From the NCBI GenBank assembly GCA_903831085.1, contig CAIKWE010000036.1, forward strand, positions 1 to 64,000: DNA of 64,000 nt, in the 5' to 3' direction. The notes beneath the pieces were generated by a model that saw nothing but the letters and a program-made list of their open reading frames with translations, had not been told where the DNA came from and searched no databases. This stretch comes from an uncultured Verrucomicrobiota bacterium. GTDB taxonomy: Bacteria; Verrucomicrobiota; Kiritimatiellia; Kiritimatiellales; Tichowtungiaceae. Both the position numbers and the translations under genes were made by a program. Positions 56,240 to 64,000 of this stretch are shown in pieces. Numbering within the stretch: the first letter of the stretch is position 1; every line of letters starts with the position of its first letter.

Positions 56240-56509
56240 CTAGTCGTCGTGTATGAGTGAAATAAAGCCTGCCGTCAGCACCACACCGCCGAGTATAAAG
56301 TAAGACATCAGGCTGGTGAGCGACAGATTGAGTTTTACGAAATTCCAGGTGATGTGCATGACGAAAATATAGGTCAGCAACAGGCCGAATTTTGTCGCGC
56401 GGAACAGCAGGCAGATGGAACCAATAACCACCAGCAGGAGAAGTTCCCATACCTGAATGGTTATCTGCTGCCCGGGAATCCACAGCAAGAAATCTTTGAG
56501 TGTTTCCAT
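56240..56509 (-). CDS. small hypothetical membrane protein
   Basis: 89-aa ORF with about 3 TM segments. Confidence 0.55.
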   Translation of the reverse strand: METLKDFLLWIPGQQITIQVWELLLLVVIGSICLLFRATKFGLLLTYIFVMHITWNFVKLNLSLTSLMSYFILGGVVLTAGFISLIHDD

Positions 56510-56512
56510 GAT

Positions 56513-58184
56513 CTATCCCTTTCTGTTCGCCAGCAGCTCTTTTGCGTGCTGGAGTGTCACCTTTGTTAAATCCTTTCCGCCGAGCATGCGAGCAATTTCT
56601 TCGGTTCTCTCTGATCCTTCGAGTGGTGAAATCTGGGTGAAAGTGCGGCCGTCCTGCACCCGTTTCGAAACCGCAAAATGGGAATGTCCGCAGACAGCAA
56701 CTTGCGGCAGGTGGGTGATCGCAATCACCTGATGGGTTTGGCCGACCTGTGCCAGTTTATCGCCGACCGCGTTGGCGATTTCTCCGCCGACGTTGGCATC
56801 AATTTCGTCAAAGACGAGCAGGGGAATACGGTCGTGGCGCGCCAGTACCGCTTTGACAGCCAGCATGACGCGCGAAATTTCACCGCTGGATGCGATCGCC
56901 CGTAGTGGACGCATGGATTCGCCGGCGTTTGGAGCGAAGCCGAATTCAATTTCGTCCAGTCCGGAGGCGTGAGGTTCGTCGAGATCAAGCAACTGCACTT
57001 CAAAGAGTCCGTGTTCAAAGCCGAGGTCGCGCAGTTCGGTGGTAATGGCATCGGCTAGGTCGCCGGCGACTTTCTGCCGTTTTTTACGCAGGGCGCGTCC
57101 GGCCTTTTCGGTTTCAATAAGCGCGGCGGCGTGTTCCGCTTCAACGGCGGCGCGCTGTTCGTCGCGCGATTGCAGGTCTTTTAGCCGGACTTTCCACTCT
57201 TCCAGCTTGATGAGGATTTCCGGGACAGACGGAGCGTATTTGCGTTTAAAACTGCGGTAGAGCGCGAGGCGTTCGTCGAGAAACTGTAAACGCTCCGGCC
57301 CGGCGCTGATTTCCTCGACGGCGCTCTGAATGGCGGCGGAAATTTCCTGCGCGGTACGCGCCGCGCCTTCGAGTTCTTGGGCCCACGCCTCGGCATCCGG
57401 CATGTATTTGGCGAGTTGCGTACAGGCTTTGCGCGCGGCGGAAAGGCTATCCATGGCGGAAACTTCACCTTCGGTCAGTCTGCCCGCCGCCGTTTGCGCC
57501 AGTTCGAGAATATTCTGCGCATTGGCGATCTGTTCATGCTCCTGCTGTACCGTCGTTTCGTCCTCGTCGGAGATTTTTGCTTCGCTGACTTCTTTGACCT
57601 TCCATGCCAGCAGGTCGATCTGTTCGGCGAGTCCGGAGTTGTCGAGATTGGAAAGCTCCTGCAGCCTTTTTTCCAAGGCTTGGAAATTTTGATATTTTGA
57701 ACGATAGGCCGCGCGTTCTTCGCCGAGATGGCCGAAGGCGTCGAGAATATCCATTTGAGCTTCGGTCTTGAGCAGAGACTGGTGATCGTATGGCCCGTGC
57801 ATATCGACCAGCACGTCGCCCAGCGCTTTGAGAACGGGCAGGGTGACCGGCGAGTCGTTGACCAGATTCTTTGAACTGCTCTCCGTGATGGTGCGACGGA
57901 TGATCAGCAGTCCGGTTTCGCAGGGCGGCAGGCCGACTGCTTCGAGCGCGGCGTTGACGTCAGATGGATCGGCCAGCTCAAAAATCGCTTCGATGCCGCA
58001 GGAGCTTTCGCCGGTGCGGATCATGCTCTTGTCGGCCCGTTCACCAAGCAGTAGACGCAGTGCGCCGATCAAGAGGGATTTTCCCGCGCCGGTTTCACCG
58101 GTGATGACGTTGAGGCCGTTCTGAAACGAAACCGACACGCTGTCGACCAGCGCCAGATTACGGATATTTAGACGGCTCAACATG
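56513..58184 (-). CDS. recN: DNA repair protein RecN
   Basis: MLSRLNIRNLALVDSVSVSFQNGLNVITGETGAGKSLLIGAL; LLVFDEIDANVGGEIA. Confidence 0.95.
57667..57688. repeat. TTCC-N7-GGAA palindrome in recN
   Basis: TTTTTTCCAAGGCTTGGAAATT; FQALEK. Confidence 0.88.
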
Positions 58185-58305
58185 CCGCGCATCATTCCAA
58201 TTTCAATCTGTTCCGACAAGCGGGAAACAAAACCGGAAGGAACGGCGGCTTGTCAAGCGGACGGCGGGCTGGTTATCCTGCGTGGCTTTAACGGAAGGCG
58301 CTGTC

Positions 58306-60024
58306 ATGATTTTAGTCGTTTTCTTTACGGGGTGTTTGCTGTTCGCTCTGGCGTACCGGTTTTACGGCCGGTTTCTGGCCAAGGAAATGGAGCTGGATGA
58401 CAGCCGCCCGACACCGGCCCATACGATGCGCGATGACGTGGATTATGTTCCTACCGCGAATATGATTCTGTTCGGCCACCATTTCAGCACAATCGCCGGC
58501 GCCGGGCCAATTGTCGGCCCGGTTATTGCCGCGCTGGCGTTCGGCTGGGGTCCGGCGGTACTTTGGATTGTGATCGGGTCAATTTTGATCGGCGGCGTGC
58601 ATGACTTGACCGCCATGGCGGCCAGCATCCGCAACAAAGGCCGCTCGATAGGCCAGATCTGCAAAAGCTTTCTCAGTCCGGCGGCCTATTACATGTTTCT
58701 GTCGTTTATTCTGCTGACGCTGATTTATGTCGTCATCGTTTTTCTCGACATCACGGCCAGCACCTTTGTTCCGGCCACTGGTATGATTCAAGAGGGATCG
58801 GATCAAGTGGTTCTTGAAGCACGGCTGGGCGGAGTGGTGGCGACCGCATCCTTGTTCTATATCCTGCTGGCAGTGCTGTTCGGTCTTTCAATTTATAAGC
58901 TGAAACTGCCGGTCTGGGCGGGATCGTTGATTTTTGTACCGCTTGTTTTCGGCGGACTATGGCTCGGCAATCAATTCCCGATCACGGTCGATATGGTTCC
59001 GCCGGTGCTCGGTTCAGCCAAAAATTTCTGGGCGCTGATTCTGATGATTTACTGCCTTTTCGCCGCCATGCTTCCGGTCTGGATTCTGCTTCAGCCTCGC
59101 GATTATCTGGCTTCCTTTCTGCTCTACGCCTGCCTGCTGGGCGGCGCGGCCGGGCTGGTTATTTTCGGCGTGACCGGCCACGCCGCGCCTTCCTATCCAA
59201 TGTTCAAGGGGTTCACCAGTGAAAACATGGGCTTTATCTATCCGACGCTGTTCGTGACCATCGCCTGCGGCGCGGTGAGCGGCTTCCACGCGGTTGTGGC
59301 GTCCGGCACGTCGGCTAAACAGCTTAACAATGAGCGCGGCGCTCTGGTCATCGGTTATGGAGCCATGCTGATCGAAGGCGTGCTCGCTTTACTGGCCGTC
59401 GCCTCCGTGATGATTATTTCCGGCAAAGTGCCCGCAGGACAGACTCCGGTGGTCACATTCAGCAATGGTCTCGGTGCGTTTGTGCAGACTCTCGGAATCC
59501 CGGCGGAGTTTGCCAGAACCTTTGCCATGCTGGCAGTCAGCACTTTTCTGCTGACCACGCTGGACTCCTGCACCCGCCTGGCGCGGTTTCTCATTGAAGA
59601 AATTTTCAGTCTAGGCAATCAGTTTTGGCCGCGGCTGCTCTCCACGTCCGCTGTGCTGGTTCTGCCTGCGCTGGTCGTTTTTCAGAAAATACCGGGACCC
59701 AACGGACAGCTCATTCCGGCGTGGCAGGCCATCTGGCCGGTCTTCGGCGCGTGCAACCAGTTGCTGGCGGCGCTCACGCTACTGGTGATCTTCACCTGGC
59801 TCAAGCGGAGCGGGAAACGCACCTTCTATGTGGCGATTCCGATGGTCTTCATGTTTGTCACTACACTCACCGCGCTGATTCAACTGACATATAAAAACCT
59901 GCTCGCCCAGGGAGCTTTGTTTGATCTTCGTCACATTATCGGCGGCATCAGTCTCGTGCTGCTGATCCTGGCGGTGACGATTATTCTGGATACCGTCCGG
60001 TCGTTCGTTAAAAAGACCGCTTAG
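58306..60024 (+). CDS. cstA: carbon starvation protein CstA family
   Basis: [46 protein letters not shown]. Confidence 0.93.
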   Translation: MILVVFFTGCLLFALAYRFYGRFLAKEMELDDSRPTPAHTMRDDVDYVPTANMILFGHHFSTIAGAGPIVGPVIAALAFGWGPAVLWIVIGSILIGGVHDLTAMAASIRNKGRSIGQICKSFLSPAAYYMFLSFILLTLIYVVIVFLDITASTFVPATGMIQEGSDQVVLEARLGGVVATASLFYILLAVLFGLSIYKLKLPVWAGSLIFVPLVFGGLWLGNQFPITVDMVPPVLGSAKNFWALILMIYCLFAAMLPVWILLQPRDYLASFLLYACLLGGAAGLVIFGVTGHAAPSYPMFKGFTSENMGFIYPTLFVTIACGAVSGFHAVVASGTSAKQLNNERGALVIGYGAMLIEGVLALLAVASVMIISGKVPAGQTPVVTFSNGLGAFVQTLGIPAEFARTFAMLAVSTFLLTTLDSCTRLARFLIEEIFSLGNQFWPRLLSTSAVLVLPALVVFQKIPGPNGQLIPAWQAIWPVFGACNQLLAALTLLVIFTWLKRSGKRTFYVAIPMVFMFVTTLTALIQLTYKNLLAQGALFDLRHIIGGISLVLLILAVTIILDTVRSFVKKTA

Positions 60025-60569
60025 CCGACGGTGCCGATCAGGCGCAGGAACTCGGTGCGGGTGGCCATCTGCGAACGGAAGCTGCCGTGCATGGCCGAGG
60101 TGATCATCTTGGAGTTCTGCTTTTCCACGCCGCGCATCATCATGCAGAGATGTTGCGCCTCGATCACCACGCCGACGCCTTGTGCGCCGACTTTGTCCAT
60201 CAAAACGCGGGCGATCTGGTTGGTCAACCGCTCCTGGATCTGCAGACGGCGGGCGTACATATCGACCACGCGGGCCAGCTTGCTCACACCGATCACTTTC
60301 TTTTCCGGAATGTAGCCGATGTGGCACTTGCCGATGAATGGAAGCATGTGATGCTCGCACAGACTGTAGATCTCAATGTCTTTGACAATGATCATATGGT
60401 TGTCTTCGGCTGTGAAAAAGGCGTTGTTGAGCACATCATCGATATTTTGATGATAGCCGCGGGTCAGGAACTTGTAGGATTCTTCGACGCGCGCCGGCGT
60501 GCCTTTCAGTCCTTCGCGTTCCGGATCTTCGCCCAGTTCAACCAGCAGTTTTCGAATCAGCTCTTCCAT
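60021..60569 (-). CDS. folE: GTP cyclohydrolase I
   Basis: [47 protein letters not shown]. Confidence 0.96.
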   Translation of the reverse strand: MEELIRKLLVELGEDPEREGLKGTPARVEESYKFLTRGYHQNIDDVLNNAFFTAEDNHMIIVKDIEIYSLCEHHMLPFIGKCHIGYIPEKKVIGVSKLARVVDMYARRLQIQERLTNQIARVLMDKVGAQGVGVVIEAQHLCMMMRGVEKQNSKMITSAMHGSFRSQMATRTEFLRLIGTVG

Positions 60570-60651
60570 GACATGGCTCCCGTTTAATCGTGGCGGGAGT
60601 GTTCCAAGGTTTAGAGCTTTCCGCAATGGTTTTCTTTGATCGCACTTTTCC

Positions 60652-60706
60652 GGGGCCACCGGCCCCGGCTACAGATTAATCCTGTGGGCGCGGACGATGG
60701 CCGCGC
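60652..60706. repeat. REP-like element family R1, reverse-oriented diverged copy
   Basis: reverse complement reads GCGCGGCCATCGTCCGCGCCCACAG...CTGTAGCCGGGGCCGGTGGCC. Confidence 0.6.
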
Positions 60707-60763
60707 TTGAAATCAGAGCTGTGTTTTCAGCCATGCGAACAGCGCAATATCGAAGCGGTGGCG

Positions 60764-61712
60764 TCAGAACGTCGCACGCTTTTCAATGTTCTTCAGGATG
60801 ATAAAGGTAATCCATCCGATGATGGTCAGACCGATTGTGAACATACTGTAGGCGATCGGCCACGGGATACCCTGGGTCATCATGGAATATTCAGACATTC
60901 CGCCGATACCTGCCAAGACATTCAGCGGCATGAACACCACGTTGATGACGGTCAGCCGTTTCATCAATACGTTGAGATTGTTGTTCACGATCGAAGCCCG
61001 CACATCCATCATGCCGGTGAATACGTTGGCAAACACGTGAGCCTGTTCAAGGCACTGAGCGTTTTCGATGGCAAGGTCGTCCACATATTCCAGCATTTCC
61101 GGCGTGAGACCGTCGGTCTGGGCGTTCTTGGCGTTGGTTTTGAGCCGTTCGATCACACGCCCGTTGGCGCTGATAGCATTCACGTAATACACAAGGCTTT
61201 TTTCAATCGCGAACATCTGCAGGAGGTTTTTATTTTCCATCGATTTGACGATTTTTGTTTCCAATTCGTTGGCGATTTCGTTGATGACATCCAAGTGGCT
61301 GTAGAAGTGTGAAATACAGTTTGAAAGGATGCACAGGAAAACGGCTTGCAGGTTCTGGAGTTTGCTGTAGGAACGGCCTTCGAAAATCGGCATATCGCCC
61401 GGCGCAATCACGATGAGCTTTTCTTTATACAGGAACAGGCCGACGGAATTGGGTTTGAAGACAAAATTGTCCTTGGCCTGATACGCTCTTGGATGGCGAA
61501 AGATTACCGCCAGATGGTTGAAATCCAGTTCAATACGGGGCAGAGAGTCGCTGTCCACCGCAGATGACAGGTTGTGTTCGTCAATTTGGTGCTCGTGAAT
61601 GAGCAGTGATTTTTCTGCATCCGTCGGATCGACGACAAGCATGATCGGCGATGCTGAATCATCCAGAACTTCTACGGTACGTCCCTGTTCTAGTTTGAAA
61701 TTTCGTATCATG
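60764..61712 (-). CDS. CorA-like magnesium transporter
   Basis: C-terminal two TMs with GIGGMSEYSMM (GxN-type region variant); family architecture. Confidence 0.85.
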
Positions 61713-61812
61713 ACACCTCCATCATTAAGCAACCCGCTTTGTATCGATCACGGTAACCGTCTTGAGACTTTAAGTCTCTCTCATCGGTTGTCAACCATGA
61801 CAACCCCGGAAG

Positions 61813-63120
61813 TCAAAGTTGTGTTTTAAGCCAGTCGAGGAGAGCGGCGCGGTCAGGGAAGCGGCCTTCGAGCTGGGCATCGTAGGCCAACTGCAGGATG
61901 TTGCCCATGCGAGGGCCGGGCGGAACGTCGAGGTCGCGCAGGTCTTTTCCGGTGATCCATTTTTCCGGAAGGATTGGCTCGTTCTTCATCTCCTCAGCTT
62001 TTCCAAGCAGGAACTGATGATTATCGAGCATGCGATGACTGCCTGCGCAGTCGAGACGATGCAGTTCCAGCTCCAGATCGAATGTTTCCGCGCCCATCAG
62101 TTTGCGCAGGGTGGATTTATTCATCTTCTGCACGTCCTTGAAGCGCATGTGTCCGTCAACGGCGGTGACGATCTGTTTGATCTCTTTCACCGGCAGTTTC
62201 AGGCGGCGCAGAATTTCTTCGGCCATTTCAGCGCTTTTGCGTTCGTGTCCGTGGAACCGGATGCGGTCTTCACCCATAAAGGCGGTGGCGGGTTTGCCGA
62301 CGTCATGCAGAAGGACGGTGTAGGCGAGGACGCGGCTCGGATTCTTCATGAGATTAAGCATGAGGCAGGTGTGCACAAAGACGTCGCCTTCGGGATGGAA
62401 TTCCGGCGGTTGCTCCTGTCCAATCATCGGAAGAATTTCCGGAATGATGTGCTCCATGAGTCCGAGGTCGACCAGTTCTTTGAGCGCGTCGCCTGGTTTT
62501 ATGCTTTCGGTGAGGGTACGCGAGAATTCGTTTTCGATGCGCTCGGCGCTGATTTTGGCGAGGTCTGGCGCGTATTTCTGAATCGCGGCGCGGGTGGCTG
62601 GTTCGATAATAAAGCCAAGCGTATGAGCGAAGCGCACGGCGCGCAACATACGCAGGTGGTCTTCGGCAAAGCGCTTTTCCGGCTCGCCGATGGCGCGGAT
62701 GATTTTCTTTTCGAGGTCAGTTTGTCCTCCGACATAGTCGATGACTTTATCTTCGATCGGATCGTAGAACATGCCGTTGACGGTGAAGTCGCGGCGTTTG
62801 GCATCTTCCTCTGCACCGCAGAAGTGAACGGAGTCCGGGCGGCGGCCGTCCTGATAGCCGCCGTCGGCGCGGAAGGTGGCGACTTCTGTTTCGGTGCCGT
62901 CTTCAACGACGACGATGACGCCGAAGGCTTTACCGACCGCGACGGTTTTCGGGAAAAGGGCTTCGATCTGTTCGGGAGTGGCGCTGGTGGCGATGTCGTA
63001 GTCTTTGGCTTCGCGGCCGAGCAGTTTGTCACGCACGGAGCCGCCCGCAAAGAAGGCGGTAAAACCTGCCTTGCGGATTTGCTTCAAAATTCTTAGTGCG
63101 GTATGATCACTACTGTTCAT
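61813..63120 (-). CDS. CCA tRNA nucleotidyltransferase / poly(A) polymerase family
   Basis: AFFAGGSVRDKLLGREAKDYDIATSATPEQ; HD domain. Confidence 0.94.
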   Translation of the reverse strand: MNSSDHTALRILKQIRKAGFTAFFAGGSVRDKLLGREAKDYDIATSATPEQIEALFPKTVAVGKAFGVIVVVEDGTETEVATFRADGGYQDGRRPDSVHFCGAEEDAKRRDFTVNGMFYDPIEDKVIDYVGGQTDLEKKIIRAIGEPEKRFAEDHLRMLRAVRFAHTLGFIIEPATRAAIQKYAPDLAKISAERIENEFSRTLTESIKPGDALKELVDLGLMEHIIPEILPMIGQEQPPEFHPEGDVFVHTCLMLNLMKNPSRVLAYTVLLHDVGKPATAFMGEDRIRFHGHERKSAEMAEEILRRLKLPVKEIKQIVTAVDGHMRFKDVQKMNKSTLRKLMGAETFDLELELHRLDCAGSHRMLDNHQFLLGKAEEMKNEPILPEKWITGKDLRDLDVPPGPRMGNILQLAYDAQLEGRFPDRAALLDWLKTQL

Positions 63121-63146
63121 AAGTGCGGTGAGTGTGGAATGAACCT

Positions 63147-64000
63147 ATGAAAAAGTTAATCCTTTTCTCTCTTCTTCTTGCGGCGGCGCTGACAGTTTCT
63201 GTGCAGGCTCCGGCGCAAACGCCGCCGGAATCATCCTGGCAGGAGGTTGTGGCGCAATTCACAGTGGCCCGCACCGGAACGGGATATATGAACGACAGCG
63301 ACTTCACCGATTTTTTGGATCGTGCGGAAGGCAAGCATGAGCGGCCCGGTTTTTTAAAACGTTTCGCGGCGCGGCCGATTAAGTTTTTTGAGCACTGGGG
63401 TTTGTGGCGCACGCTGGCCGCGATTCTTTTGGGAGGACTGGCTCTAAATCTGACACCGTGTGTGCTGCCGATGATCCCGGTGAATCTGGCGATTATCGGT
63501 GCAGGCGTGCAGTCTGAGTCGCGGCGCAAGGGATTTGCCCTGGGTTCGGCTTACGGTTTGGGCATTACGGTGGTTTACGGCCTGCTCGGACTGGCCGTGG
63601 TGCTGGGCGGCGCACGGTTTGGGGATTTGAATGCCAACCCGTGGTTTAATATCGGCGTCGCTGTGGTTTTTCTGGCGCTGGCGCTGGCAATGTTCAATGT
63701 GTTCCATATTGATCTGACCAAACTGCATCAGCACTTAAGCCGCCGGCAGGTTGAGGAGGAGTATCTCGCGGCGTTCGGTATCGGCGGGCTTTCCGCGCTG
63801 CTGGCGGGAGCCTGTGTGGCGCCGGTGGTGATCGCCGTGCTGGTGCTTTCCGGCAATTTATACACCAAGGGTGTTCACGCCGGTCTGGCACTGCCGTTTG
63901 TGCTTGGACTGGGCATGGCGCTGCCATGGCCGTTTGCCGGAGCGGGTCTGTCGTTTCTGCCGAAGCCGGGCGCGTGGATGGAGTGGGTCAAGCGCGGCTT
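63147..64000 (+). CDS. DsbD/CcdA-type thiol:disulfide interchange protein (partial, runs off window)
   Basis: my translation from ATG 63147: MKKLILFSLLLAAALTVSVQAPAQ...GGLALNLTPCVLPMIPVNLAIIGAG; open to window end so missing from ORF track. Confidence 0.8.
   Translation, partial: MKKLILFSLLLAAALTVSVQAPAQTPPESSWQEVVAQFTVARTGTGYMNDSDFTDFLDRAEGKHERPGFLKRFAARPIKFFEHWGLWRTLAAILLGGLALNLTPCVLPMIPVNLAIIGAGVQSESRRKGFALGSAYGLGITVVYGLLGLAVVLGGARFGDLNANPWFNIGVAVVFLALALAMFNVFHIDLTKLHQHLSRRQVEEEYLAAFGIGGLSALLAGACVAPVVIAVLVLSGNLYTKGVHAGLALPFVLGLGMALPWPFAGAGLSFLPKPGAWMEWVKRG

Noticed and set aside
60606-60621. TTCCAAGGTTTAGAGC upstream of folE
   Set aside because: Right arm not GGAA; degenerate, not counted.

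Overview
64-kb chromosomal window, apparently from a PVC-superphylum-like bacterium (inference from gene content such as a TIGR04073-type exosortase-associated protein; not proven, no rRNA present). Core content: alr; a Bat/MoxR operon (BatD-like, VWA proteins, DUF58, MoxR); trmL; accD-folC; a dcw-type cluster (murG-murC-ddl-ftsQ-ftsA-ftsZ); nfeD; TSUP; ThiS-ThiF fusion; tatD; HTH-EIIA; recR-ybaB-dnaX; surE; aroQ; holB-tmk; cysS; a second Mur ligase; birA; purF-like; pyrB-argF; miaB; mtaD-like; a thioredoxin/CcdA-like protein; dedA; fumC; recN; cstA; folE; corA; cca; partial dsbD. Four complete tRNAs (Ala-GGC, Val-AAC, Tyr-GTA, Val-GAC). Accessory parts: the end of an island abutting a tRNA-Arg(TCT) 3' half (1-3336) and a decayed Mu-like prophage scar with orphan cargo after ftsZ (24378-26429). 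Most notable unexplained signals: (1) a dispersed palindrome TTTTCC-N7-GGAAAA (core TTCCAANNNTTGGAA), 30 exact TTCC-N7-GGAA sites found by eye against about 1 expected, placed in genes in all three reading frames and in intergenic clusters; (2) a two-hairpin RNA-like trailer immediately after three tRNA genes, whose first stem includes the CA of CCA and whose second stem shows covariation; (3) GC-rich REP-like palindromes carried in frame inside murC, tatD, a second Mur ligase and birA; (4) an FtsZ with non-canonical T4 and T7 GTPase motifs; (5) a PurF-like protein lacking the N-terminal catalytic Cys. All counts and alignments are manual.
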